A stretch of 64,000 nt of DNA from a virus: positions 31,647-95,646 of the IMG/VR virus record IMGVR_UViG_3300036398_002892. One strand, 5' to 3'. The stretch's first letter is position 1; the number at the start of each line of letters is the position of its first letter. Shown in pieces: positions 8,201 to 18,454 of this stretch. Under the pieces are notes generated by a model. The model saw nothing but the letters and a program-made list of their open reading frames with translations, did not search any database and was not told the origin of the DNA. The translations under genes and the position numbers were made by a program.

Positions 8201-10561
8201 ACAATAATAACAGGTAATAATTATAAATTAAATTACCCAATTCAAGGTACTTTAAATTGTGTTAATCATATTACCACAAGTAATTTAACATCTAATTTTT
8301 ATTTTAATTCGTTTCGTTTTGAACCATCTATAACACCACCTCCACCAACAGTTCTACCACCACTACCACCATTACCTGAAACGTTTGGTTTTAGTTCGTT
8401 CACGAGTAATCTACATACATTTTATTCTAATCTAGATTCGACAAATGGTAGTTTTACTCCCGGACAAGGGGCTCTACCATTGTCGTCAGTCACATTACCA
8501 TCATCTTCCCCAATTAAAGTGGTTAATGATTACATAAATAATTCTCCACCACCATTTTCATTTTCGGATGGAACACAAGGTTGGAATGGGTTTATTGTTG
8601 AGTGGGATATTCAGTATACTCGTCTTGTTAATTGTGTTGGGCCTTTTACTAAACTTTATAATAGAAGGGCCGGTACTGAAAATGTGTCACCAACTGATAA
8701 TAGAGGTTACTATCCTGGTGAGATTGTTGAGGGTGGTTCAATGTTTTATCAAAGATTAAATATAAACCAAGCCATATCGCCAGACCCACTTTTACTTGAT
8801 AATGTTTACTACGCACCAAAATATCCAAGCTCGGGAACAACACCTGCAGAAATTACGGCAGCGTCTTTAATTTTTAATTTAAATAGTACGAATCAAACTA
8901 AAATAGTGATGAGGTCGGATAGATTACCGACTTCAACATTAGTTCAGAATAATTTAGGTAATAGTTTTCCGTTACATACAAATAGTAATTTTGTAATCTT
9001 TGTTGTGACTGATGATGGTGCGACTATTAATCAAAGTGTTGGTGGGACGGGGTCATCAAGTGTATTTGTGGGAGAAGCAGGTGCTTTTGCTCCTGAACCA
9101 ATTGTTGGCCCGGATGCTGAACCAGAGCTTGTTAATCAAATTTTAAAGTCATTTAATTGTGGCGATATGGCACCGTTAGGTTGTTATTATAGTGATGAAC
9201 CTTCTCCGGGTAAATATAATTTAAAAATATACGATAAAGGAAATCCTTGTTGGAGTTTTGGTTCCGGTAAAGTTAAGTTTGACGGTGGTTGCTATATATT
9301 GATTACTCAACCAATACTTTCTTTATTATCGGGTCAAGATTTTCAAGTAGTGTTTGAATGGACAAATAGGATTCAAGTAATGTTTGGTGCGTGTAGAAAC
9401 GTATTTTCACATTTATTTACGAACAATTGGATTAATGGGGTTCTTTATCCTTTTTCATTTTCTAATGATATTGTTTTCAATAGTCAAAATCGACCTGTGA
9501 GTAGAATTTGTAGTGAAAATATTTATTTTGACCAAGATACCAATAATTTTTATTATAGAAGTAGTCCTTGGAATGATAGTACTTCTGAATTTGTTGGTAT
9601 GGATAGACCAGAACCGAATCCTATTATAAGTGGTATATTTGGTGGTTATGGAGGTAATTTAAAAAATTTAAAATATCCAACAACTATCATGGATTTAGGT
9701 CCAAGAAACTTATATATACAAGAATTGGTCATGTCTGATGATTTTGATGGGTATGTTGCTAATCGATTAAATACGTCAAGTTATGGTGATGTTTCTGAAT
9801 TATTAAATCTTTTAATTATTACAAGATTAGCTAGTCCCGGATTTTTGGAAAGAATTGGGGTAACTAATGTCGGTATCCTATCATTTTTCAGTAGAACTAA
9901 ACTTATGATTGATGGTGATTACGCTCAAATGATTGCAATTAATTCTGAATTATCGGTGGCGCCGTTCCAATCGTTAAATTATCCTGACAATCCTGCTGGA
10001 CAGCAAAACCCAATATATTATAACCCGTCAAGTGATATTAATAAGGTGGTGTTTGGTGTTTTCTTTTCTTCAGATACTCAAACGCGAGATTTTATATCAC
10101 CAAAAAGAACGATTATTGACCCTGATGGGATTGCGAATCAACCGTGTACTTTTAGTTATTTTTCGGTATTCACTCAAACGGTTCCATTTTATCAATGGAA
10201 TATAAAACCAGATGACACCAATAGTATTTTTGGGTCTCAAAAAAATGGGTGGTATACTAATCCAATAAACAATCCGGCATTTTTTAATTATCCTTATCAA
10301 TTGTTAGACAGAATTGAACCTTCATCAAGATATATGAGAACATCTCAAAGTCCTGAAAACAAATACTTTAAAGGTTATATTTATTCTGTTTATCCTGATG
10401 GAACATTAAATCCGGAGTTTAACTCTATTGAATCAAATTCATACGATGACAGATTGTTTAATACCGGAGCTCCGTTTTATTTTTATTTTGGATTGAAAAA
10501 AGGTAAATCGGCATTTGATAGATTCACAACTAAATGGTTAGATACAACAACAACATTATAA
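5201..10561 (+). CDS. giant baseplate/tail structural protein with a hydrophobic membrane-like segment
   Basis: This 1786-residue protein follows gp6, the slot of T4 gene 7, and I treat it as a wedge or peripheral baseplate protein by position only. The N-terminus (FRIRTEPGVDKSLNVLIDQE) leads to a carboxypeptidase-regulatory-like beta sandwich at ~45-185, with 'GRVSVNNGFGIPNAKVSVFI' and 'NSSGDYMIFGVPTGSQTVVV'. Residues ~485-555 form a very hydrophobic stretch that would make two or three membrane helices (LIYFLFWIMLFLFRPVF and ILALLLTVIIAIIMTVVILI). A Cys cluster (CSFCDC) follows at ~605. The rest is beta-rich, with a proline-rich hinge (PPPPTVLPPLPPLP) near 1045. Membrane helices are unusual in a baseplate subunit. 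The gene ends 1 nt before the next start. Confidence 0.7.
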   Translation: MSNSFRIRTEPGVDKSLNVLIDQEFEYLEILSLKLLQSQIYTRQCSDYGVIVGRVSVNNGFGIPNAKVSVFIPLDTNDELNPVTSDLYPYKTLTDLNEDGYRYNLLPYVKSHSGHNPTGTFFNREDVLTDPTLIQVYDKYFKYSTVTNSSGDYMIFGVPTGSQTVVVDIDLSDIGEFSLSPQDLIRMGLATPAQVAGINFKSSTNLNSLPQIINFNRTIEVEPLWGQPEICNLGITRTDFDLSKESGIDIRPTSIFMGSIVSSNDDEALPRNCKPRLKSGSQCTLVTGPGEILAIRQTIFLDAQGKPILETVDLEEGGQVIDDNGAWLVDVPMNLDYLITNEFGEQVISDDPKKGIPTKGKYRFKVKWNQSPSISEPVRRGYFLVPNVKEHGWTNSGSNPNATLKKKSYAFSLDWDDYVDFQSAIDCTDTFYLMQYNKVYTVSQLVDQYRKGYLNTQFIGIKNILDESCESENNKFPTNDGVFRFDLIYFLFWIMLFLFRPVFISLIPVIHILWFVLKILALLLTVIIAIIMTVVILICNILYGIVSVLANLPNWLGGKTFKKWKDKLDCPTFADLNKMIKDINEFPDKLKNIKIPNLSYPECSFCDCGDNSNLPKDEPGVEQLAVDTEDVTQYEGVGTSLLTPFQISSQYGNKPSYSGTSGNPGIYSSDSNYQFMFAGQSLGFTEQETLTVSTRVPEMVISTNNDENTAASGTSEPDSPEFAYFTSSLTIPERLNLFNTKAKYFNESPSNPGGGVNRIKVTFQPNLNNPLTKFHYDNVIAIVCTPNATNLEPGTMLSFQDFALSKDKNVINTGTTLNEYGTNTITGTTINSGSTTNPGTIKINYANPNGSGNMPTEVEYQIVTFSGDPKYARFPMDVEYFQVITGMTYSEYSGMCNSNTASSPNDWNSNNSFNNRFLSNDMRFYRITQFQTDDTVSGFPCGRPLSWDTTERFFSPVEYYKSIEKQRVIFLVRGVDPNSSRTKVQYDLSRLFGYNFGNSSTIITGNNYKLNYPIQGTLNCVNHITTSNLTSNFYFNSFRFEPSITPPPPTVLPPLPPLPETFGFSSFTSNLHTFYSNLDSTNGSFTPGQGALPLSSVTLPSSSPIKVVNDYINNSPPPFSFSDGTQGWNGFIVEWDIQYTRLVNCVGPFTKLYNRRAGTENVSPTDNRGYYPGEIVEGGSMFYQRLNINQAISPDPLLLDNVYYAPKYPSSGTTPAEITAASLIFNLNSTNQTKIVMRSDRLPTSTLVQNNLGNSFPLHTNSNFVIFVVTDDGATINQSVGGTGSSSVFVGEAGAFAPEPIVGPDAEPELVNQILKSFNCGDMAPLGCYYSDEPSPGKYNLKIYDKGNPCWSFGSGKVKFDGGCYILITQPILSLLSGQDFQVVFEWTNRIQVMFGACRNVFSHLFTNNWINGVLYPFSFSNDIVFNSQNRPVSRICSENIYFDQDTNNFYYRSSPWNDSTSEFVGMDRPEPNPIISGIFGGYGGNLKNLKYPTTIMDLGPRNLYIQELVMSDDFDGYVANRLNTSSYGDVSELLNLLIITRLASPGFLERIGVTNVGILSFFSRTKLMIDGDYAQMIAINSELSVAPFQSLNYPDNPAGQQNPIYYNPSSDINKVVFGVFFSSDTQTRDFISPKRTIIDPDGIANQPCTFSYFSVFTQTVPFYQWNIKPDDTNSIFGSQKNGWYTNPINNPAFFNYPYQLLDRIEPSSRYMRTSQSPENKYFKGYIYSVYPDGTLNPEFNSIESNSYDDRLFNTGAPFYFYFGLKKGKSAFDRFTTKWLDTTTTL

Positions 10562-10562
10562 T

Positions 10563-12425
10563 ATGGGAAATAGAATTGATACTAGAGTAATTTTAGGTTC
10601 TTTACGATATAAATCGGCACCGGACACCAATCTGATGTTCAATGTTCCATTAGTTCAAACCGCTCAAATAAATGTTGAATTTGATAGGAATATTGATGTT
10701 AGTTTGGAACAAGTGTTTGATGATGAAAGACAAAAATCTGACATATTTAGACCTACCTGTAAATTTTCATTATTATTTAATAATTCATATACAGGTAGTA
10801 CGGATTACATGCCATTTGAAAATAATCTGTATTATGTTAATGAAGCTCAAGCGGCTGCGGATAATTGTACCCCAACTGGTATAAATCCAAGTGTTATTTG
10901 GTCAGGATTTCCACAATATAATGAATTTGATTTCATTAGAACTGATTACAATGTTCCGGGTTATACTCAACCACCATATAATCATTTGACGTTTGTAAGC
11001 AAAAGTGCTTCAACATATAATTGGACACATTATGTTAGTTATCCATTTGAAAATGATTATCAAAAACAATTAAACGCAATTATAAAAATACCTTCAATTT
11101 CAAACGCTGTTACATTAGATTGGGTTGCTTCAGATGGTATTCCTTTTGTGGTTGAAAATGATGATACAACAGTATACAACGGAAGAGGGATTATTAAATG
11201 TATATGTCCGATGAAACACGGATTAATACCGGGAGAATTTGTTAAATTAAATTTTAATTATAATGGGGTTGATACTTTTGAAGTATATAGTTTAGGTGAT
11301 GGAAAATACGAAAGTGATTTATATGTTTTTAACATTTTTAATGTTGGGTTTACAGGAACAACATTTACTACAGGAACAGAAGGGACGTTTAAACGAATTA
11401 TAAACAGTGATAACCCAAGTGATACTATCTCAACATATTATGTTAGAAGACATAAAATTTTAACAAACCCTGATAATGCGATTTTAGTAAATGCGGGATT
11501 TGACCAAAATATTTTTGGCGTTAAGAAAAAATATGAAAGTAGTGGTTTTACACCTAACAGAATTGCTAGAGTTTCAATAAAGGAAGGTGCTCAATCTTAC
11601 ACATTATCATTTGATAAAGACGTTAAAATTAATGATTTAATTGATAATCAAAAAAGACCTTTAACTGAATTATTTTTTACAACAATTTGGAAAGGTTATT
11701 TTGGTTATACGTTTGGTAGGTTAATTGGACCGGGATTGGGTTATCAGGGTATGAAGTTTGGTTATGATTTTAATTTACCTTTAAATCCCCAAACTAAATT
11801 ACCTTCATATTGGTGGAGTGAACTAAATAATAATTCGGATACAAACATTCCAATAGATACCTATGTGAATACAACGTTAGGACCAAATGGTTTACCATTG
11901 GCTCAATATAATGGAGTACCAATAGTTTTCACATATAATAGGTCTTTAAAGGAAGGTGATACTTTAGATGGGGATTATTGTGAGTGGAATAATTTTGAAC
12001 AAACAGAAAGAGTTATATCTAATTTATATCATAAGATAACGTATAACGCAAAAGTATTTAATATTGGAAGACCAACTAGTTCAACAGGTTATCGTATGTC
12101 TTTGGACAATCCTTACGGGTATTATTATCAACCACATAATAGTTTAACTATTAGACAATTCTCAGATTACATTGAGGAGGGAGATAAGAAAAATGTGGTG
12201 GATGTTCCTAATTATGCGTATTACTCTCCAAGTAAAGATACTTTTTTATGGAAGGATTTATATAGTTACGGATTTATTGATTCTAATAATATTGGGGTTA
12301 ATTATCCATTTTTAAATGGGTCTCATTACCCTTATACAAATATTATTTTTAGAATAATACCTGAAGGTACTAATTATAATGAACAGACAATAACCGCAGA
12401 ACCAATAATAGACGATTGTGAGTAA
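10563..12425 (+). CDS. tail/baseplate structural protein, unknown
   Basis: I do not recognise the family of this 620-residue protein. It is soluble, rich in Asn, Tyr, Phe and Thr, with no signal peptide or membrane segment, and looks beta-rich like neighbouring tail proteins. The start MGNRIDTRVILGSLRYKSAP is unlike known enzymes. It begins 1 nt after the giant baseplate gene and overlaps the next gene by 8 nt, so it belongs to the same translationally coupled tail operon. A structural role is inferred from this context and composition. Confidence 0.65.
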   Translation: MGNRIDTRVILGSLRYKSAPDTNLMFNVPLVQTAQINVEFDRNIDVSLEQVFDDERQKSDIFRPTCKFSLLFNNSYTGSTDYMPFENNLYYVNEAQAAADNCTPTGINPSVIWSGFPQYNEFDFIRTDYNVPGYTQPPYNHLTFVSKSASTYNWTHYVSYPFENDYQKQLNAIIKIPSISNAVTLDWVASDGIPFVVENDDTTVYNGRGIIKCICPMKHGLIPGEFVKLNFNYNGVDTFEVYSLGDGKYESDLYVFNIFNVGFTGTTFTTGTEGTFKRIINSDNPSDTISTYYVRRHKILTNPDNAILVNAGFDQNIFGVKKKYESSGFTPNRIARVSIKEGAQSYTLSFDKDVKINDLIDNQKRPLTELFFTTIWKGYFGYTFGRLIGPGLGYQGMKFGYDFNLPLNPQTKLPSYWWSELNNNSDTNIPIDTYVNTTLGPNGLPLAQYNGVPIVFTYNRSLKEGDTLDGDYCEWNNFEQTERVISNLYHKITYNAKVFNIGRPTSSTGYRMSLDNPYGYYYQPHNSLTIRQFSDYIEEGDKKNVVDVPNYAYYSPSKDTFLWKDLYSYGFIDSNNIGVNYPFLNGSHYPYTNIIFRIIPEGTNYNEQTITAEPIIDDCE

Positions 12426-13218
12426 TAAATTTAGATTTGTAATCCCAAATGATGAACAGTACATTCTTTTACCGATTGAACTGAAGTGGGATATGTATGG
12501 ACAAGAAGATAGTATTGAACTTTATGAGGAAGATGTTATCAAGGATATCATTGGTGTTGCTGAAGATTTTGAGTTATTGAGATTTTCACATAAACCATAT
12601 GATAATGATACAAAAACAGATGTTAAATATGATTTTCATTTCTATAGTGGTAATGTTAATAATGTTACGACCGCAACAAGTAATGATTGGGTGAATAGTT
12701 ATTTACCTGAAGGATTTGATAAGAGTGAAATATATTATTATGAAAAACCTTTTACCAAGTCATTCTTTAAATTGGATTTCTATGATACAATGGATGGTAA
12801 ATCACAAACTAATTATTTCACAATAATTATCCCTGTTCAACAGGGGTTTACGGAATTGGTTACATTATCTCCTTACATTCCGGATGTTTTAATTAAACGT
12901 CCATCTTACAAATTAGATTTTGTTGGTGATAAGGAAGGTTTTTTCATTTATTGGTTAAAGAATATTAAGTTTTATAATTTAACTACTTTTTATATGAGTG
13001 CTAAATTTTTTGATGGTAAGTTAGGTGTGTTTGTTAAAATGATGAAAGTACCTCAATCATCACCATTGATTCCAAGTGCTTTCGAGTTTGAATCAAAGTA
13101 TTTTTATTATAAAGTTAATTTAGATTATGTTAATAAAACATATGAGATTTTAGATGAGTTAAATGTTAGAGTAGGAACAACTAGTTCCATAAAATGGTAT
13201 GAATATATAAATCCATAA
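12418..13218 (+). CDS. tail structural protein, unknown (GTG start)
   Basis: A 266-residue protein with no recognised domain. It starts at a GTG inside the last codons of the upstream gene (8-nt overlap), and its TAA stop overlaps the next ATG by 1 nt (TAATG), so expression is coupled on both sides. The first residues, SNKFRFVIPNDEQYILLPIE, and the alternating aromatic/charged pattern suggest a beta-structured tail component. No membrane segment is visible. Confidence 0.6.
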   Translation: MSNKFRFVIPNDEQYILLPIELKWDMYGQEDSIELYEEDVIKDIIGVAEDFELLRFSHKPYDNDTKTDVKYDFHFYSGNVNNVTTATSNDWVNSYLPEGFDKSEIYYYEKPFTKSFFKLDFYDTMDGKSQTNYFTIIIPVQQGFTELVTLSPYIPDVLIKRPSYKLDFVGDKEGFFIYWLKNIKFYNLTTFYMSAKFFDGKLGVFVKMMKVPQSSPLIPSAFEFESKYFYYKVNLDYVNKTYEILDELNVRVGTTSSIKWYEYINP

Positions 13219-14444
13219 TGAGTGCAAATACTTATCGTATAAGAATATCTCCTGAAGTAATTAATGGTGATGTTTTTAAAATTAGTTATATCGGAGACCC
13301 GTATCTTGAACAACAAAAAATACCATTTTGTTGTGATATCTATACTCGTGAGGTGACCAAGTATATTGATGGGAATGCTTATGTATATTCGTCAATGACT
13401 CAAATATTAACAGGTGCGACAGGAACAACCGCGACTTCTAATATTTCAAAAGCAACACTCAAACGAGGTACATCATTATTAACAGGAATGACTATTCCAA
13501 TATTAATAACTGAAAATACTGTGGACGTTGGATATTATTCTGTATTTGATGGTATGATTGTTCAACAAGAAGTTATGACTAACTTTTTATTTTCGGCTAA
13601 TACCGCATTCCCCTATACGTACAATTTTTATAATACTTCAGATGTTGAATTTAAAAAATATTTAGAGTTTTCATCTTATGAAATAGATTGGGGTGATGGA
13701 ACACCAAAACAAACGGTTACAAATGTCAGTCCTAATTTTTATTCGCATCCATACTCACAATCCGGTGAATTTACGATTAGTATGTCAGGTATGAGTCCGT
13801 GGGGTTCTAATGTGGTAAAGAAAACGGTTACAGTACCATTTACTAATACGACTATATTAGACCCAAAAGGTACGACTTGTTTTACTCCAATGGGTGGTAG
13901 TTGGTCGGCAACACCAATTTGTTATGACTTTATTTATAGTGGTGATACGAGTTGTGAAACTTATCAAAGTGGTATTAATCCTTATTTAACCGTACCATTA
14001 GTTGTTAGTGGATACACTCAATCAACTGTATCGGATTTAAGAGTTTATGGTAACAAATCTACTTTAGTTGATGGATATTATAAGATTGGTGTTCAAATAA
14101 CAGGCACAACAGGTGTTGTTGGAACATATTGGGGGGGAAGTGCAAACGGTAATCAATTATACACCGGGTATACAATAAATGGAGTTGATTACTATGATTA
14201 TAGTGATGGAACAACACTCTTTGTGGTTAGTGGTGTAACACCGATAGACACGGTATGTGAACCAATTGTAAAAAATGAGGCATTATTAAATGTAATTGAT
14301 GAGCCGGAAGTTCAATCCAATGTGTTCATTGAACGGGGAAAAGTTTCTGGATTTGAATCAATGGAACGATTAGGTGAAGTAGATAATTTGGGTGACCTTG
14401 AAAAATATGGGTATAAGTTTTTTAATATAATTAAAATTGATTAA
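13218..14444 (+). CDS. tail protein with a PKD-like domain
   Basis: This 408-residue protein carries a PKD-type Ig-like domain at ~135-200, recognisable from YEIDWGDGTPKQTVTN followed by YSHPYSQSGEFTISMSG, the usual 'DWGDGt ... H.Y...G.yti' pattern. PKD domains mediate extracellular protein or polysaccharide contact and are common in Bacteroidota surface proteins. The flanks are Gly/Thr-rich and beta-like. The C-terminal ~60 residues are charged (VFIERGKVSGFESMERLGEV) and may anchor it to the baseplate. It overlaps the upstream stop by 1 nt and is followed by a 75-nt gap with a TATTTATC element and a 16-codon frame. Confidence 0.65.
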   Translation: MSANTYRIRISPEVINGDVFKISYIGDPYLEQQKIPFCCDIYTREVTKYIDGNAYVYSSMTQILTGATGTTATSNISKATLKRGTSLLTGMTIPILITENTVDVGYYSVFDGMIVQQEVMTNFLFSANTAFPYTYNFYNTSDVEFKKYLEFSSYEIDWGDGTPKQTVTNVSPNFYSHPYSQSGEFTISMSGMSPWGSNVVKKTVTVPFTNTTILDPKGTTCFTPMGGSWSATPICYDFIYSGDTSCETYQSGINPYLTVPLVVSGYTQSTVSDLRVYGNKSTLVDGYYKIGVQITGTTGVVGTYWGGSANGNQLYTGYTINGVDYYDYSDGTTLFVVSGVTPIDTVCEPIVKNEALLNVIDEPEVQSNVFIERGKVSGFESMERLGEVDNLGDLEKYGYKFFNIIKID

Positions 14445-14458
14445 AAACATAAATTTGA

Positions 14459-14466
14459 TATTTATC
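14459..14466 (+). promoter_or_regulatory. TATTTATC element in the tail operon
   Basis: A one-base variant of the TATTTATA element in the only sizeable gap (14445-14519) between tail genes. It is 3 nt before a 16-codon frame and 53 nt before the ATG at 14520, a spacing unlike most other copies. The call is weak. Confidence 0.3.
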
Positions 14467-14469
14467 AAT

Positions 14470-14520
14470 ATGAAACAAAAAAACACTAAAAATAATAAAT
14501 TAATTAAAAAAGAAATATAA
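14470..14520 (+). CDS. possible 16-residue leader peptide
   Basis: The frame encodes MKQKNTKNNKLIKKEI, very basic. Its TAA overlaps the next ATG by 1 nt in the same TAATG arrangement used by other gene pairs in this operon. It fills most of an otherwise empty gap. It could be a coupled leader peptide, or chance in A-rich DNA, since poly-A leaders readily encode Lys/Asn. No family is known to me. Confidence 0.25.
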   Translation: MKQKNTKNNKLIKKEI

Positions 14521-15437
14521 TGGCGACTGGCACCTATGGAACTATAAGACCCGCAGATGTATCACCCGAAGATGTGGACATCATTCTTAATTATACACCA
14601 TCAAGAGATGAAACAGATAATTTTGTATTAACAAAGTTAGATGCGGTATCTATATTGAGACCTTATTTTAATAATTCACAGACAAATCCTTCAAGTCCTA
14701 ACCCTAATGTAGAAATATTAGGTGGGTTATACAATTTAAGATTGCCTGCGGAACAATTTAACCAATTAGGTATCTACACCTTATACATAAGACCTGCGGA
14801 GATTAGAACGAGTATATTAGATTGTGGTGTGTTATCATCATTACCTAACGTAAAAGGACTTGTTATTGATTTAAATAATGTTCCAAGTCAATTTAGAAAT
14901 AAATTTGTTAATCAAGGTTTAGTTGGTTTTAGAATTGAGTATTTAAACTCTGATGGAACAAAAATACCTAATTTTTTTAGAATTGTAACATCATCATTCT
15001 TTTGTGAACCGGTTGTACAAAATTTAACAAATACTTCACAAAAAGCAATTAGATATAGATATACTGATAACAATACAAATTTAATCTTTTGTACTGTTTC
15101 TCCGTCGTCATCTCCGACAAACAAACCAAATGCGACCCCATATATTGGGCAGCCAAATCAAACTATTATAATGTCTAATACCTTCTTTAATCCGATAACA
15201 CTTGATATTGAGATTGCAGACCAAGATTTCTCAACATTGGCAATTGCTCTTTATGGTAATCAAACTAAATCTATGGATGATGGTATTTACACTATTTACG
15301 ACGCGAATAACAACATTTACCAACAATATAATCTATACGAAATTAGAGACCAATTTAATACGTTATTATATGAAGTTAGACAAAATAGAGGTGATAATAT
15401 TGATTTTAGTAAAAACTTTACAAACATAACTGAATAA
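14520..15437 (+). CDS. tail/baseplate structural protein, unknown
   Basis: A 305-residue protein of unknown family. The N-terminus TYGTIRPADVSPEDVDIILN and a segment resembling a binding scaffold (LGIYTLYIRPAEIRTSILDC) are followed by a Ser/Pro/Asn-rich patch (SPSSSPTNKPNATPYIG) near 198-214. It is coupled by TAATG overlap to the following 1005-residue tail protein. In contractile-tail clusters, small beta proteins in this position usually belong to the baseplate. That role is inferred from position. Confidence 0.6.
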   Translation: MATGTYGTIRPADVSPEDVDIILNYTPSRDETDNFVLTKLDAVSILRPYFNNSQTNPSSPNPNVEILGGLYNLRLPAEQFNQLGIYTLYIRPAEIRTSILDCGVLSSLPNVKGLVIDLNNVPSQFRNKFVNQGLVGFRIEYLNSDGTKIPNFFRIVTSSFFCEPVVQNLTNTSQKAIRYRYTDNNTNLIFCTVSPSSSPTNKPNATPYIGQPNQTIIMSNTFFNPITLDIEIADQDFSTLAIALYGNQTKSMDDGIYTIYDANNNIYQQYNLYEIRDQFNTLLYEVRQNRGDNIDFSKNFTNITE

Positions 15438-18400
15438 TGGCATTACAAAAATTTACATGTCCTCCACAAGGTCCATCCGGTGCAAGTTCATTCTCTGATG
15501 ATTTAGTTGGTTTCCAACTAGTTACGGGGGGTGGTTTGACACAGGGTAATTTTGAATTTGCGACTTCTTTTAACGAAAAGACAAATAGAAAGTTTAACAC
15601 AGGTACATTCTCCGACCCAATCAGTTTAGAAGGGTTAGGATTAGAGAGTACACTTCAGTCAAGAACTATATTTGAAAATAACTTTAAAGTTTATCCAAAT
15701 TTTGATTTAAGTCAAATTACTAATTTTACTCAATACGGGTCTTTAGTGAAAAGATTATCCACAGCAGTTGAAACAATCATCGCAAAATTCCCTGCGGCGC
15801 TTGAAGCAACCCTTATGGGTGAGAACTATATTAAAGGAGAAACGGCAACAAATATAAGTTATAATGAGATTGACAATATTACTAGTTTTGATTTAGATGT
15901 CGCTCGTTTAAGGAATCCTTTTGCGATTGATTTTACTATTAACTCAACTAGAAACCTTGAATTAAAAGAGATTCAGGTATCTTCGCTTAGAGATATGACG
16001 GTTCAATACGCTAATTATAGTTTATATTATAATGGTAATGGATATAATGTAACTGCGATTATTCCAACAACATCGATGACATCGGGGACTTTAAACATAA
16101 GTGTTAGTGGTCATCCATTTCCATTTCAAACAGTTACTTTTGATGATTTAGTTATTAGACCAAATGATTATGAGGTTAATAGAATTTTCAATGAACATTT
16201 AGATGAGGTTGAAAATTTTCTTTTAAATAGAAATGTTACACCAAAATACACTGCGAGTTTTAATGTGCCAAGAGACGCTGAAGATGGAACATATTTTTCT
16301 TCACAGGAATTTATAACATTCCCATTAAATGGTTCTTGGAATTTAGATATTGTAACAAATGCGTTCACCAATTATTTAGTTCAATTAAATGATATTGGTG
16401 TATCAATGGATGAGTATAAAACCAACATTGTTGCAAGATTTTTAACTACCGGTGCGTTCCAAGAGTTTGACACAATAGGTCAAAAAATGGAAAAGGTATT
16501 ACAAATTTACGGTAGAAGTTTTGACGAAACAAATAAATTCATAAGTGCGTTAGCGTTTATGAACTCAGTTCATTATAACCCTGGTGATGATATCCCATCT
16601 CAGTTACTTAAAAACTTAGCGCAAACATTAGGTTGGCAAACAAATATGTCACCTGTATCTACAGATGATTTTTTAAGTTCAGTTTTTGGTCAAACAAATA
16701 CTGATAGGTCTCAATATCCGGGTATTTCAGATGCTACAACACCTGATGAGTTAAATTATCAATATTATAGAAACTTAATATTAAACTCGGCATATTTGTT
16801 TAAATCAAAAGGTACAAGAAAATCAATTGAAACGTTAATGGCTTTAATTGGTGCCCCTGACGCTTTAGTTGAATTTAACGAATACATTTATTTAGCTGAC
16901 CAAAGAATTAATGTTAATCAATTCAACACACAGTTTGCTCAAATATCAGGTGGTACGTATACTCAAGAACTACCAACACTTGAGGCGGGTAATACATATA
17001 GATTAAGAGATATTGAATATACTGGTTTTACAACAACCACAGTAATTAAAGATGTTAATATAACTAAAGACGAGTATCCAATGGATGATTTAGGATTTCC
17101 TAAAGCACCACCAAATACTGAGGATTTTTTCTTTGAAAAAGGTAGTGGTTGGTTTGAACAAACACCAAAACATAGAGCTCCTGAAGAAGTAAGTTTTACT
17201 AATAGTGTATTTACAGGTGCAAATCCTAATTATCAAACAGTTCTAACACCATATAGTTATGGTCAAGAATATTTTAATAGGTTTAGAGATTTTCCTTTTA
17301 TGACTTTAGGGTATAATCTAACTCAAACTATTGATAATAATAAAAGTTGGGTTGATACCGAAGTTGGACTACGTTCAAATTTAGAAGGTGGATACAACGC
17401 AAGATATTTTACAACAAACGATGCGTTAGTTCTTAATGCCAAAAATACCGATTTATTTTTGAATCCGGCTCAAGGTCTTTCATATGATGTATGGACTATG
17501 TCAAGGGAATATAATTTCCCAATACCAAATGAAGGTTTAAATTATATTCAACCAACATATTGTGACCCGAATCCGGTATCTAATTATCCAATGAGAGGTG
17601 GTGTGGATTGGACAGAAATAAATCCACAACCAAAACGTAAGACATTCTTTGAGTTTGCTCAAACATTTTGGAAAAACATGATTAATGTTAGAAATAGACA
17701 ATTCTCAACTGACGGTAAAACAATGGGGTATCCAACCCTTCAGTCAATTTATTGGAAATATTTAGACGCTCAAAAATTAGCCGGAGTACCGGATGGTAGT
17801 TTCAACTATACTAATATGATTGAGTATGTAGATGGAATGGGTGATTATTGGGTGAGATTAGTTGAACAAATGGTTCCAGCAAGTACAATATGGAATACGG
17901 GTGTTAAATATGAAAACTCTATCTTTCATAGACAAAAATTTGTTTGGAGAAGACAAGAAGGTTGTCAATTAATACCAGTTCCTTGTAACCCATGTTCAAT
18001 GGTTAGTAACCTTTACACTTATGACTGTGATGTTCAGTCAGTACAATGTTCTATCTATCCATGGCAAACTAATCCTCTATTGACAGAATTTAGTGCGGTG
18101 TTAGGATATCTGTTAACTAATTATTTGGAGCCACAAGGTTATGAGTTAGATGATTGTAAACTGAATACTTTAAAAAGTACTTGGTATGTGGTGTTAAGTT
18201 TAGATGATGTTGAAATAGTTCAAAATCAATTCTTTACAGGTACAGGATATACAAACACTGATTTGAGTTCACCAACAACGGCTCAATGGAACACCGCATT
18301 AGAAACTGCATTAAATGGTTTAGATTTGTACGGTTATGAGTATATTTTAAATGATACTGACGTTATTGTTTATAACTCAATTTGTTCAGTAAATGATACG

Positions 18401-18454
18401 GGAATCAATTTTAAATTGAATGTTGGAATAAATTTTGAAATTTTATGTAATTAA
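15437..18454 (+). CDS. large tail/baseplate protein with a P2 gpI-like segment
   Basis: A 1005-residue structural protein. Around residues 454-472, [19 protein letters not shown] resembles the motif in P2 tail protein I-type baseplate proteins, where a helix 'l...KGT..si..ll.l.G' precedes the fibre attachment domain. Upstream are beta-rich repeats and a helical region ([20 protein letters not shown]). Downstream is a long Asn/Phe/Pro-rich region. The C-terminal part has a Cys-rich stretch ([20 protein letters not shown]). It may connect the baseplate to the SprB-repeat protein encoded immediately downstream (1-nt TAATG overlap). The gpI relation is a pattern match, not an alignment. Confidence 0.6.
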   Translation: MALQKFTCPPQGPSGASSFSDDLVGFQLVTGGGLTQGNFEFATSFNEKTNRKFNTGTFSDPISLEGLGLESTLQSRTIFENNFKVYPNFDLSQITNFTQYGSLVKRLSTAVETIIAKFPAALEATLMGENYIKGETATNISYNEIDNITSFDLDVARLRNPFAIDFTINSTRNLELKEIQVSSLRDMTVQYANYSLYYNGNGYNVTAIIPTTSMTSGTLNISVSGHPFPFQTVTFDDLVIRPNDYEVNRIFNEHLDEVENFLLNRNVTPKYTASFNVPRDAEDGTYFSSQEFITFPLNGSWNLDIVTNAFTNYLVQLNDIGVSMDEYKTNIVARFLTTGAFQEFDTIGQKMEKVLQIYGRSFDETNKFISALAFMNSVHYNPGDDIPSQLLKNLAQTLGWQTNMSPVSTDDFLSSVFGQTNTDRSQYPGISDATTPDELNYQYYRNLILNSAYLFKSKGTRKSIETLMALIGAPDALVEFNEYIYLADQRINVNQFNTQFAQISGGTYTQELPTLEAGNTYRLRDIEYTGFTTTTVIKDVNITKDEYPMDDLGFPKAPPNTEDFFFEKGSGWFEQTPKHRAPEEVSFTNSVFTGANPNYQTVLTPYSYGQEYFNRFRDFPFMTLGYNLTQTIDNNKSWVDTEVGLRSNLEGGYNARYFTTNDALVLNAKNTDLFLNPAQGLSYDVWTMSREYNFPIPNEGLNYIQPTYCDPNPVSNYPMRGGVDWTEINPQPKRKTFFEFAQTFWKNMINVRNRQFSTDGKTMGYPTLQSIYWKYLDAQKLAGVPDGSFNYTNMIEYVDGMGDYWVRLVEQMVPASTIWNTGVKYENSIFHRQKFVWRRQEGCQLIPVPCNPCSMVSNLYTYDCDVQSVQCSIYPWQTNPLLTEFSAVLGYLLTNYLEPQGYELDDCKLNTLKSTWYVVLSLDDVEIVQNQFFTGTGYTNTDLSSPTTAQWNTALETALNGLDLYGYEYILNDTDVIVYNSICSVNDTGINFKLNVGINFEILCN

